This document shows positions 9,152 through 22,743 of a stretch of 64,000 bases of DNA, one piece after another. A program made the translations under genes and the position numbers. Within the stretch, counting starts at the first letter, position 1, and each line of letters opens with the position of its first letter. The stretch covers positions 108,429 to 172,428 of the forward strand of contig NZ_CANLXP010000007.1 of the NCBI RefSeq assembly GCF_947495145.1, written 5' to 3'. Under the pieces are notes generated by a model. The model was not told the DNA's origin and did not search any database. It saw only the letters and a program-made list of their open reading frames with translations. This DNA is from an uncultured Arthrobacter sp. GTDB taxonomy: Bacteria; Actinomycetota; Actinomycetes; Actinomycetales; Micrococcaceae.

Positions 9152-9940
9152 GTGGAATTCCTCGACGTCGTTTTCAACCGCAAGACCACCAACGGGCCCT
9201 TCCTGCCCGACCCTGTCAGCCAGGACCATCAGCAGCTCCTGATGCAGGTCGCGGGCGCCGCGCCGTCACAGTTGAATAGCCAGCCCTGGCGCTTCGTTGT
9301 TGTTGAGGACCGGAAGACCATCGGTCAGATTGCGGCAATCAGCGGCGAGAGCATGACCCAGGTGATGGCCGAGGGAACGTTCTTCGAGCGCTACAAGCGC
9401 TACTTCCGGTTCAGCGAGGCCGAAATGGAGCAACGGCGGGACGGCATGCTCTTCGACCAGCTTCCCGCGCTGCTTCGCCCTTTCACAAAAAGGGTATTCA
9501 CCCCATCCGGACAAACTCTGATGAACAAGCTTCGCGTTCCGCAGACACTAGGCGAGGAGAACCGGAAGCTCGTCGCCGGCTCGCCCCTGCTGCTGGGCGT
9601 GATGCTGGACAGGACCGAGTACCGGCCCGGTGAACTGTCCGGCTTCTATTCGGTGTTCAGCATGGGGGCCGCGATGGAAAACCTCTGGCTGACAACCGTT
9701 GAGTTGGGCATGGGAATCCAGTTCGTTTCCTTCCCGATGGAAGTGCCCGCGAACTGGAAGCGTGTGGAGTCGATTCTCCGGGTTCCGGACGAGCTGGAGC
9801 TGATGGCGGTTTACCGGCTCGGCTACCTGCCGGAGAAGCAACGCCGCCCAGCCATCGACTGGTCAAGCAGGCAGCGGAAGCGGCCTTCCCAGTACGTGTT
9901 CCGGAACAGCTGTGCCACGCCACAGGAGGGCTGGGACTGA
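9152..9940 (+). CDS. Nitroreductase family protein
   Basis: A 262-residue flavin-dependent nitroreductase-fold protein, starting with GTG. The N-terminal [19 protein letters not shown] is the FMN-binding block (usually A-P-S-x-x-N-x-Q-P-W), and [15 protein letters not shown] is the second conserved core helix with LG-x-G. Such enzymes are FMN-containing NAD(P)H oxidoreductases; the natural substrate is not predictable. It is longer than the minimal ~200-residue enzymes because of a helical insert around residues 65-135. It is convergent with the CNNM gene across a hairpin. Confidence 0.8.
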   Translation: MEFLDVVFNRKTTNGPFLPDPVSQDHQQLLMQVAGAAPSQLNSQPWRFVVVEDRKTIGQIAAISGESMTQVMAEGTFFERYKRYFRFSEAEMEQRRDGMLFDQLPALLRPFTKRVFTPSGQTLMNKLRVPQTLGEENRKLVAGSPLLLGVMLDRTEYRPGELSGFYSVFSMGAAMENLWLTTVELGMGIQFVSFPMEVPANWKRVESILRVPDELELMAVYRLGYLPEKQRRPAIDWSSRQRKRPSQYVFRNSCATPQEGWD

Positions 9941-9950
9941 TTCGACCTCT

Positions 9951-9992
9951 CACCACGGCGAGGCCCTCCGGGTGGAGCGGCCCGCCGTGGTG
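9951..9992. terminator. Bidirectional hairpin between convergent genes
   Basis: CACCACGGCG (9951-9960) pairs perfectly with CGCCGTGGTG (9983-9992), and an inner GGCC/GGCC pair extends the stem. It lies between the stops of the nitroreductase (+) and the CNNM gene (-). There is no long T tract, so the strength is uncertain. Confidence 0.55.
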
Positions 9993-9997
9993 GTCAA

Positions 9998-11113
9998 TCA
10001 GGAGGTTCGGCTCGTCCGTACGTCTGAGACGCCCATCTGTTGACCTTCCTGCAGTGATTCCCCGGTTCTCCGAAGCCCCTGGTTCTGCGTGGCATCACGG
10101 ATTTCGCCGATCAGCTGCTCGATGACGTCCTCGAGGAAGAGCACGCCCCTGGCCTGTCCATCCCGCGTCATCACGCGGGCCAGATGGGATCCGGTGCGCT
10201 GCATGGTGGCAAGCGCTTCCTCGATCTCGTCGTCCGCGCTCAGGTTGGCCAGGGCGCGGACCTTGTTTTCTGTGATGGGCCGCGCGTACGCCTGTTCCGG
10301 CATGGACATAACGTCCTTCAGGTGCAGATAGCCGGTGAGGTTGCCCAGCTCATCGACCAGCACGAAACGGGAAAACCCGGTGCGGCCGACCGCTCTCTCG
10401 AACTCCTCGGGTGTTGAGTCGGTGCCGAGGGTGACGAGTTCATCCAGCGGGACCATGACGGTCCCCGCGGTCTGGCCCGAAAACTCCAGCGCACTGCTGA
10501 TCAGCCCGGCGTCGTCGTCCACCAGTCCGTGGCGCGTCGACTCCTGCACAATGGACTGCACCTCTTCCAGCGTGAAGGACGAGGTCACCTCATCCTTCGG
10601 CTCGATGCGCATGGCGCGCAGGATGTGGTTCGCGGTCCAGTTCAGGGTGGAAATCACTGGGTGCACGATCTTCGCGACCATCACAAGCGGCGGCGCGAGG
10701 AGCAGTGCGGCTTTGTCGGCCACCGATACAGAGATATTCTTCGGGACCATCTCACCGAACGTCACGTGCAGGAAGGTCACGAGCGCAAGCGCGATACCGA
10801 AGGCAATGCCGTCCGCCAGCCCTTCCGGCAGACCGATCGCCTCAAGCGGGACCACCATCAGGTGATGGATAGCGGGCTCAGCCACCTGAAGGATCAGCAG
10901 CGAGCATACCGTGATGCCCAGCTGCGCACAGGCGAGCATGAGAGAGACGTGTTCCATCGCCCAGAGGGTAGTGCGCGCTCGCTTGGAGCCTTCCTCCGCG
11001 AGCGGTTCGATCTGGCTTCGCCGTGCGCTCATGATCGCGAACTCCGCACCGACGAAGAACGCATTGCCGATCAGCAGAACGACCAGCCAGAGAATTCCTG
11101 CCCAGTCGTTCAT
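9998..11113 (-). CDS. CNNM/CBS-domain membrane protein (shorter paralogue)
   Basis: A 371-residue protein with an N-terminal CNNM (DUF21) membrane domain of about four helices, including ACAQLGITVCSLL and TFGEMVPKNI. A tandem CBS pair follows (about residues 195-335). It lacks the C-terminal CorC/HlyC domain of the neighbouring paralogue and ends in a polar tail. The family is linked to Mg/Co efflux or sodium-coupled Mg transport. The start overlaps the upstream paralogue's stop by 4 bp, so the two are one operon and may act as a hetero-oligomer (inference). Confidence 0.88.
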   Translation of the reverse strand: MNDWAGILWLVVLLIGNAFFVGAEFAIMSARRSQIEPLAEEGSKRARTTLWAMEHVSLMLACAQLGITVCSLLILQVAEPAIHHLMVVPLEAIGLPEGLADGIAFGIALALVTFLHVTFGEMVPKNISVSVADKAALLLAPPLVMVAKIVHPVISTLNWTANHILRAMRIEPKDEVTSSFTLEEVQSIVQESTRHGLVDDDAGLISSALEFSGQTAGTVMVPLDELVTLGTDSTPEEFERAVGRTGFSRFVLVDELGNLTGYLHLKDVMSMPEQAYARPITENKVRALANLSADDEIEEALATMQRTGSHLARVMTRDGQARGVLFLEDVIEQLIGEIRDATQNQGLRRTGESLQEGQQMGVSDVRTSRTS

Positions 11114-12459
11114 CGGGAACCTCCTACGGCCGAGGTTCCCGGGCCCGGCTGCCCGGTCTCTTCGGACTCCATCGGGATGAAACTGATGCGATCGATCCGG
11201 CGTCCATCCATGCGTTCCACCTCAAGGGTTCCGTCGGGCACTTGCACGCGATCGCCGACCTCGGCAATCCGGCCCAGGACGGACATCATGAACCCGCCGA
11301 CTGTCTCATAACCCGCTTCATCGGGCACTGACAGGTGCGGGATCTGGTCGCTGACCTCGTCCGGACGCATGATGCCCGGGAAGAACCAGTTTCCGGCTGC
11401 ACTTTGCAGAACACCGGGTTTGAGCTTGTCGTGTTCGTCAGCCACCTCACCCACAATTTCCTCGACCAGGTCTTCAAGCGTGACAACTCCGGCGGTTCCG
11501 CCGTATTCGTCGAGAACCACAGCGAGCTGCAGGTTGGCCTCCCGGAGCTCGCTGAGCAGGGAGTCAAGGTGCACCGTCTCGGGAATCCGGAGCACGTCAG
11601 TCATAATGGTGCCGGCCGGAAGCTCGGCACGCCTGGAACGCGGCACGGCGACTGCCTTCTTGACGTGGACCACGCCGCGGATGTCGTCGGGTGAGTCCCC
11701 GATGAGCGGAAACCTCGAGTAACCCGTCCTCCGTGCCAGGTCCACGACGTCAGCCACAGTCTCGTCGGATTCGATGGTTGCCATCCGGATACGCGGAGTC
11801 ATGACGTCGGCTGCCGTGCGCTCCGAAAAGCTGAAGGTGCGGGCGAGGAAGTTCGCGGTTCCCTGGTTCAAAGTTCCCAGTTCAGCGGACCGGCGTACCA
11901 GTGAGGACAACTCAGACGGCGTCCGCGCTCCCGAAATTTCCTCTTTTGCCTCCAGGCCGAAAAGGTGCAGGATTCGGTTGGAGAAACCGTTGAGGACAAC
12001 GATCGCCGGTTTGAAGATTGCCGTAAAAATGAGTTGCGGGCGTGCGAGGGTCTTGCCGACTTTGAAGGGCAGGGCTATGGCCATGTTCTTGGGCACCAAC
12101 TCGCCGATCAGCATCGAGAGCAGCGTCGCCAGGACCATGGCGAGAATGAGCGAGATTGATGCCCGGGCGGTATCCGGGATACCGAGGGCGCCCAGCGGTG
12201 TCTCGAGCAGACGGCCCACCGACGGTTCCATGACGTAACCGGTTAACAGCGTGGTCAGCGTGATGCCGAGCTGACAGCTGGAGAGCTGGGTAGAAAGCGA
12301 CTTGAGGCAGCGGAGCAGCGGCTCGGCTCGTTTGTCACCGTCATCCACCGCCCGCTGGACGTAGGTCTGGTCAAGAGCAACCAGGGCAAACTCAACGGCG
12401 ACGAAGAAGCCGGTGCCAAGGATCAGCAGCAGGCCGGCGAGCAGGTAGAACCACTCCAT
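11110..12459 (-). CDS. CNNM/CBS/CorC-domain membrane protein (hemolysin C family)
   Basis: A 449-residue protein with a CNNM transmembrane domain (SCQLGITLTTLLTGYV and IGELVPKNMAIALP). It then has a CBS pair (about residues 205-340; VVLDEYGGTAGVVTLEDLVEEIVGE, written here only as landmarks VLDEYGG and LEDLVEEI) and a C-terminal CorC_HlyC domain (about 355-440). The family works in divalent cation homeostasis at the cytoplasmic membrane; the hemolysin name is historical. It heads the two-gene CNNM operon. The ribosome site is weak, and the start shares one base with the stop of a marginal upstream frame. Confidence 0.88.
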   Translation of the reverse strand: MEWFYLLAGLLLILGTGFFVAVEFALVALDQTYVQRAVDDGDKRAEPLLRCLKSLSTQLSSCQLGITLTTLLTGYVMEPSVGRLLETPLGALGIPDTARASISLILAMVLATLLSMLIGELVPKNMAIALPFKVGKTLARPQLIFTAIFKPAIVVLNGFSNRILHLFGLEAKEEISGARTPSELSSLVRRSAELGTLNQGTANFLARTFSFSERTAADVMTPRIRMATIESDETVADVVDLARRTGYSRFPLIGDSPDDIRGVVHVKKAVAVPRSRRAELPAGTIMTDVLRIPETVHLDSLLSELREANLQLAVVLDEYGGTAGVVTLEDLVEEIVGEVADEHDKLKPGVLQSAAGNWFFPGIMRPDEVSDQIPHLSVPDEAGYETVGGFMMSVLGRIAEVGDRVQVPDGTLEVERMDGRRIDRISFIPMESEETGQPGPGTSAVGGSR

Positions 12460-12874
12460 TACCTGATCACCGCCGGTACTGACGGCCGTGCGCCGGTTTC
12501 ACCCGGCGCACCGGGTTTCTCAGGCTCCGTCGGTTGAGAGGGCTCGTCCGGCTGGGAGTGCTCCCCGGAGGCAGCGCTGCCGGAAACGACGTCCCCGGAC
12601 CCGGCGGCATCCGCGCAGAGAATTCCCAACGCGGATGGTCCGGCTGAAGCGGGCCGCGCCGAAGAGAGTGAATGATGGGCATGTGAACGGGGGTTGCCGG
12701 CTCTGGATGGCTGCGCTGCACATCGGATCGATGCTGCCTGTCGCTGCGTGCGCGCCATGGGCCGGCCCCTAGAGGAACTGTCCATAAGGTTTTTAGTTTA
12801 CAGCAACAGCACAGTGACTGGCACTGGCTCCGGCTCTGGCTCTCGCACGAACCTTCAGCACCGGCGTCGTGCCC
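12460..12874. other. 415-base region without a confident gene
   Basis: The region lies between the start of the CNNM operon and the end of guaB1. On the minus strand a 108-codon frame runs from ATG 12785 to a TAA at 12459-12461 that overlaps the CNNM start (TAATG). A -10-like TAAACT at 12795-12800 would place a transcript start about three bases before that ATG, as in leaderless actinobacterial mRNAs. The product would be Pro/Ser/Glu-rich low-complexity (QPDEPSQPTEPEKPGAPGE) with no known domain, so I do not call it as a gene. The region otherwise serves as CNNM promoter and leader. Confidence 0.35.
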
Positions 12875-18406
<5,532 letters not shown>

Positions 18407-18426
18407 CGAGCTGTTGCCCGAACATA

Positions 18427-18460
18427 CAATGGGCAGGGTCTGTTGGGGCCCTGCCCATTG
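18427..18460 (+). terminator. Hairpin terminator after kgd
   Basis: CAATGGGCAGGG (18427-18438) and CCCTGCCCATTG (18449-18460) form a perfect 12-bp stem with a 10-base loop, 21 bp past the kgd stop. There is only a weak T run after it. Confidence 0.7.
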
Positions 18461-18535
18461 GCGTTTCCCGCCAGGATCCGGCGTCATTGTGCCGGTACCC
18501 CAGCATCAGACCCGACAACCAACCAGAGGGGAAAA

Positions 18536-19135
18536 GTGGAACAGCGCAGAATAAGGCTTGCCGCAGTGGGAGACGAACTGCTCGCAGGGCTGGGCGATCC
18601 CCGGGCGCTCGGTTGGCTGGGCAGGGTCCTGGCACGGACCACACCGGATAATGCAACTCTCGAAGCATTCAGTTTGGCTGTTCCCGGAGAGGGCACGGAA
18701 GCACTGGCAGCACGCTGGCTGGAGGAGGCCGGCCGCAGATTTGCGGACACCACCGAGAACAGACTGCTCATCGCGCTCTCAGATCGGGACCTCGACCTCG
18801 ATCTCTCCACGGCGCGCAGCCGTCTCAATCTTGCGAACATCCTCGACGGGGCGGCACAGATGAGCATCAAGGTGCTCGTGGTTGGGCCTCCGCCCGGGTT
18901 GGATGCGGAGCGCAACCGCAGGCTGGCGGACCTCTCCGCAGCCTTCGCCGATGTGACAACGCGACGGAAGCATGTCTACGTGGACACTTTCACTCCCCTG
19001 CACGCTCACGAGCAGTGGCGCTCCGACCTCGCAGCCAACGGTGGCCGTCCGGGCCAGGCCGGATACGGTCTGATGGCCTGGCTGGTGCTTCACCGAGGGT
19101 GGTTCCAGTGGTTGGAGATCCCCGCTCCCGTCTGA
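18536..19135 (+). CDS. SGNH/GDSL-fold protein lacking catalytic residues
   Basis: A 199-residue protein starting at GTG 18536, preceded by AGAGGGG. It has the layout of small GDSL esterases: block I at residues 12-22 (GDELLAGLGDP), a central Rossmann-like sheet with VLVVGPPPG, and a final block NGGRPGQAGY. The nucleophile Ser of GDS is Glu14, and the Asp and His of the D-x-x-H block are Asn and Arg. All three catalytic positions therefore look lost, so hydrolase activity is unlikely. The role is unknown; it may be a ligand-binding or scaffold protein. It is separated from kgd by a terminator. Confidence 0.6.
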   Translation: MEQRRIRLAAVGDELLAGLGDPRALGWLGRVLARTTPDNATLEAFSLAVPGEGTEALAARWLEEAGRRFADTTENRLLIALSDRDLDLDLSTARSRLNLANILDGAAQMSIKVLVVGPPPGLDAERNRRLADLSAAFADVTTRRKHVYVDTFTPLHAHEQWRSDLAANGGRPGQAGYGLMAWLVLHRGWFQWLEIPAPV

Positions 19136-19174
19136 TCGTGACGGAGGGCTGATTGCCTCTTGTCGTTCCCAAAA

Positions 19175-19212
19175 ACACGATATATCGTGTCCATACACGC
19201 GATATATCGTGT
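19175..19212. promoter_or_regulatory. Tandem palindromic operators before the DUF4097-padR operon
   Basis: ACACGATATATCGTGT (19175-19190) is a perfect 16-bp palindrome. A second copy, ACACGCGATATATCGTGT (19195-19212), shares the CGATATATCG core. The centres are 22 bp apart, about two helical turns, so two dimers would bind on one face of the DNA. The site lies 32 bp before the DUF4097 start and probably covers the promoter. The PadR protein encoded at 20089 is the natural candidate ligand (autorepression, inferred). Confidence 0.75.
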
Positions 19213-19243
19213 ATTCGCGGAGCCACCGAAAGGCAGCATCACG

Positions 19244-20089
19244 ATGCAGAATGAATGGCAGGTCGAATCACCGCAAACGCTCGAATTCGATGAGGTCCAG
19301 TCCATCAGGGCCAGCATCATCGGCGGGCGGGTGGATGTACTGGTTCATGAGGAACCGATCACCCGACTTGAAGTATCCGAGCTTGAGGGAAGACCGATGA
19401 ACATCCGTCTGAACGATGGACAGTTGGAGATCACCCACGCGAGTGGTATCAGCCACGGTTGGGCGGGATTCGCCGGGCAGCTGATCGGCGCCAAACCGAG
19501 AGAAAGTGCCGTAATCACCGTCTCGGTTCCCGAAGAAACCTCCGCGTCTCTCCGAACGGTGAACGGAGACGCGCTCGCGTGCGGTACGCATGACACCTCG
19601 CTGGAAACCGTGTCCGGATCCATCCTGGCGGACGACACGTCGGGAACCCTGAAAGTCAACACGGTCAGTGGAGAGGCTATCGTGCGCCACCATTTCGGCC
19701 GACTGGTGGTCAAGACCGTCTCGGGAGAGATCACAGCGTCGGGCTTCTGTGACGATATCCGCACCAATAGCGTCAGCGGGGAAATCACGCTCGATCTTCT
19801 GGGTGAACCGCGCGAGCTGGAAGCCAGGACGGTGTCCGGAGACCTCACCGTGAGACTGCCCGCCATGGTCGGCATCGATGTGTCTGCATCGTCCGTTTCG
19901 GGATCCCTGACCGTCAACGATCGCAAGTTCACCGGGCATGGGAAGAATGAATATTTCGAACGCGGCTCCACCGCCTCCACACTGACGGTGCGCGCAAGTT
20001 CAGTGTCCGGTGACGTCGCACTGTTTCACCGTCACCCTGAGACATCTGCTGAGCCCGCATCCGCTGGAGCGAAGGACGGAGGGCACTAG
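19244..20089 (+). CDS. DUF4097 (LiaG-like) beta-repeat protein
   Basis: A 281-residue protein starting at ATG 19244 (MQNEWQVESPQTLEFDEV). It is built from repeating short strands with TVSG/SVSG turns (for example TVSGSI, TVSGEA, TVSGEI, SVSGEI, TVSGDL, SVSGSL), the right-handed beta-helix-like pattern of DUF4097. No signal peptide or membrane segment is seen. Function is unknown; the family often sits with PadR or two-component regulators of envelope stress. Its stop TAG overlaps the padR GTG (TAGTG), so the two are coupled. Confidence 0.8.
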   Translation: MQNEWQVESPQTLEFDEVQSIRASIIGGRVDVLVHEEPITRLEVSELEGRPMNIRLNDGQLEITHASGISHGWAGFAGQLIGAKPRESAVITVSVPEETSASLRTVNGDALACGTHDTSLETVSGSILADDTSGTLKVNTVSGEAIVRHHFGRLVVKTVSGEITASGFCDDIRTNSVSGEITLDLLGEPRELEARTVSGDLTVRLPAMVGIDVSASSVSGSLTVNDRKFTGHGKNEYFERGSTASTLTVRASSVSGDVALFHRHPETSAEPASAGAKDGGH

Positions 20090-20700
20090 TGCCGGCTGTT
20101 TTCGCGCACGGAGCGCTGCGTCTCTACCTGCTGGCGCTACTTGAGGACGGACCCAAACACGGATACGAGATAATCCGGGCCCTGGAGGACCGCTTCGGGG
20201 GAACATACTCCCCCAGCGCCGGAACCATTTACCCCCGTTTGGCGAAACTGGAGGCGGAAGGGCTTGTATCTACGGAAACCCATGGCAGGCGCACCACCTA
20301 CTCCATCACCGCAAACGGATCGGCCGAGGTTGGGGAGCGGGGTGGTGAACTATCGGACATCGAAGTGGACATCTCGGCTTCGGTGCGCAAACTAGCCGAC
20401 GGGGTCCGGGAGGAGCTGCGTGCGAACATGCGCGGGCTCCGGGCGGATCTCGCCGCGTCCGCCGAGGCAGCCCGCGGCTCGGCCCGGCAATCACACCCGG
20501 GTACCAGTCCAGCTGACAGCCGCCGTTCAGTGAAGGAGCTTGAAGTCGTCATCAACAGATTCCGCGACGAGGTGCGTATGGATCTCCGGCGTCACGCCGC
20601 CGGAATGCAGGGAGGAATCAGCGACACCGCAGCGGAGACGGTGCTCACCGTTCTTCGCCAGGCGCAGGCGTCTATCCGGGCATCCCTGTCTGGCTACTAA
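20089..20700 (+). CDS. PadR family transcriptional regulator
   Basis: A 203-residue regulator starting with GTG behind GGAGGG. The N-terminal winged helix (residues 8-75) has the PadR hallmark LLALLEDGPKHGYEI and SPSAGTIYPRLAKLEAEGLV. A long helical C-terminal part (80-200) rich in Arg/Glu/Ala probably dimerises; it is longer than the minimal PadR of ~110 residues. It is cotranscribed with the DUF4097 gene and most likely represses its own operon through the tandem CGATATATCG sites. Confidence 0.88.
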   Translation: MPAVFAHGALRLYLLALLEDGPKHGYEIIRALEDRFGGTYSPSAGTIYPRLAKLEAEGLVSTETHGRRTTYSITANGSAEVGERGGELSDIEVDISASVRKLADGVREELRANMRGLRADLAASAEAARGSARQSHPGTSPADSRRSVKELEVVINRFRDEVRMDLRRHAAGMQGGISDTAAETVLTVLRQAQASIRASLSGY

Positions 20701-20878
20701 AGCCATTCGGAGCCATACAGATGCGCCCCCGAAGTTGTCCGCACGGCTGAACGTTGCATAAGCGAACGATGTGGCATACTGATCTGCGTGTGATCGGGAT
20801 CACCTTCTGGACCGATCACCTTATGGGGAGATGGTCTTCGATCCCCATAGGTCTCCGAATCAGCAGTAAGGAAAATCT

Positions 20879-22627
20879 ATGCGTAACAAGCGCACCGCCG
20901 CGCTCGCGGCACTTTCCGTCGGAACGCTCATGCTCAGTGCCTGCGGCTCCGCCGGCGGAACGGCGGATAACGAGTCGGAAGCAACCGGCGAAATCGCGCC
21001 AAGCATCACGCTCGCAATCAGTCAGACCCCCGATTCCTACAACGGCAATACTGCCAACGCCAACAGTGTCTACAACACGTACGTCGACAACCTGATCCAT
21101 AGCGGCTTCGGCGCCTTCAGCCCGGAAGGCTGGGAACGCAATGAAGAGTTCGGCAGCTACGAGAAGACGAGCGATGATCCTCTGACCGTCAAGTACACCA
21201 TCAACGAAGATGCAGTATGGTCCGACGGAACCGCAATCGACTTCGATGATGTGCTGCTGACGTGGGCCGCATTCTCCGGGCAGGTCACGGCAGGCGAGGA
21301 TGAAAACATCTTCCAGCCTTCGTCAACGAACGGCTGGAGCCAGATCGAGATGCCCGTCGGCGATCCGGGTGCCAAAGAGTTCGAACTGGTTTACACCGAA
21401 CCGTACGCGGACTGGGAGGCGCTGGTGGGCGGGTTCATGCCGGCTCACGTGGCAGCCGAGCAGGGTGGCCTCTCCCCCGACGGCGAAGGTGCTGAACTGG
21501 TTGAAGCCATCCAGTCAGAAGACGTCGATGCACTGACGCCTGTGGCTGAATTCTGGAACACCGGGTGGAACTACGAGACTGATCTTCCCAGCCTCCCCGA
21601 CACAGCAATCATCCCGTCGTCGGGTCCCTACAAGCTGGATAACGCTTCCAACGGCACGCTGACACTCACCAAAAATGAACAGTACTGGGGTGAGGAACGC
21701 GCAGGAAAGACCGAGACGATCGTCTACAAGACGGTCGAGGATACCGAAGTGGTGCAGGCCCTCCAGAACGGGGACGTCGATGTCGTTGATCCGTCGAGCC
21801 CGACGGTTGACACGAAGGCATCCCTGGAACAGATCGGTGACGATGTCACGATCGAAACCGGAACCACGATGACCTTCTCCCACGTAGATCTTGACCAGCG
21901 CGAAGGCGCTGTCTTCGAGGACATCAAGGTGCGGCAGGCCTTTGCGAAGTGCATGCCCCGCGCCGAAATGGTCGACAAGTTCGTGACACCGATCGAACCT
22001 GACGGCCAGGTGCTGAACCTGCGCGAATACCAGCCGTCCCAGGAGGAATACCAAACGGTTCTCGATGGCGCTCCGTCCGCCAGCATGAACGATGAAGTCG
22101 ACATCGAGGGCGCCAAGGCACTGCTCGAGGAAGCCGGCAAGACCGAGCCGGTAGCCGTTCGCCTCATGCACGCTTCCACCAGCCAGCTGAGGGCCGACCA
22201 GGTAGCGCTGATCAAGAACTCCTGTGATCAAGCAGGCTTCGAAATTACTGCACTGTCTGATCCTGAGTGGAGCGCCAAGCTGTCCGAGCCCGGCGCCTGG
22301 GATGCCGTCATCTTCGGTTGGGCTGGATCCGGACTGGTAGCTTCCGGCGAATCAATCTACGTTACCGGCGGAGAGCAGAACTTCGGCGGTTACTCCGACG
22401 AGGAAGTCGATTCCCTGTGGAAGCAGATCGTCACCAACACCGACCCGGAAAAGGTTGTCGAGCTCAAGACGCAGCTTGAGGAGCGTCTCGCAGCAACTGT
22501 CTACAACCAGGTGCTCTACGCCAACCCGGGGCTGATTGCACACAGCTCGAAGGTGGAAGGGGTAGTAATCAACCCGACGCAGACGGGCATCTCCTGGAAC
22601 GCCTACGAGTGGACCAAGCAACTCTGA
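20879..22627 (+). CDS. Peptide/oligopeptide ABC transporter substrate-binding lipoprotein
   Basis: A 582-residue SBP family 5 lipoprotein. Its signal peptide ends in the lipobox LSAC (Cys22). The family blocks YTINEDAVWSDGTAIDFDDV and SGPYKL are present. The ATG follows AAGGAAA. It binds oligopeptides or similar ligands and feeds the OppB/OppC/OppDF-like genes downstream. A strong hairpin just after its stop may raise its expression relative to the permeases. A possible promoter is TTGCAT with TACTGA at 17-bp spacing near 20754-20782 (weak). Confidence 0.9.
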   Translation: MRNKRTAALAALSVGTLMLSACGSAGGTADNESEATGEIAPSITLAISQTPDSYNGNTANANSVYNTYVDNLIHSGFGAFSPEGWERNEEFGSYEKTSDDPLTVKYTINEDAVWSDGTAIDFDDVLLTWAAFSGQVTAGEDENIFQPSSTNGWSQIEMPVGDPGAKEFELVYTEPYADWEALVGGFMPAHVAAEQGGLSPDGEGAELVEAIQSEDVDALTPVAEFWNTGWNYETDLPSLPDTAIIPSSGPYKLDNASNGTLTLTKNEQYWGEERAGKTETIVYKTVEDTEVVQALQNGDVDVVDPSSPTVDTKASLEQIGDDVTIETGTTMTFSHVDLDQREGAVFEDIKVRQAFAKCMPRAEMVDKFVTPIEPDGQVLNLREYQPSQEEYQTVLDGAPSASMNDEVDIEGAKALLEEAGKTEPVAVRLMHASTSQLRADQVALIKNSCDQAGFEITALSDPEWSAKLSEPGAWDAVIFGWAGSGLVASGESIYVTGGEQNFGGYSDEEVDSLWKQIVTNTDPEKVVELKTQLEERLAATVYNQVLYANPGLIAHSSKVEGVVINPTQTGISWNAYEWTKQL

Positions 22628-22657
22628 CAGGTCCATAAGTACTGATCGCGATACTCG

Positions 22658-22701
22658 GCGGAGGGACGTGCGGAACCGTGTGGCGCCGCCCGTCCCTCCG
22701 C
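22658..22701 (+). terminator. Intra-operon hairpin between binding protein and permease genes
   Basis: GCGGAGGGACG (22658-22668) pairs perfectly with CGTCCCTCCGC (22691-22701). The hairpin is followed by GAACTGTGG and no T tract. It likely acts as a partial terminator or an mRNA 3'-end stabiliser, as is common after substrate-binding protein genes. Confidence 0.55.
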
Positions 22702-22743
22702 TGAACTGTGGCGTTCGTACAGTCTCGCTTTCTAGGAGCCCAG

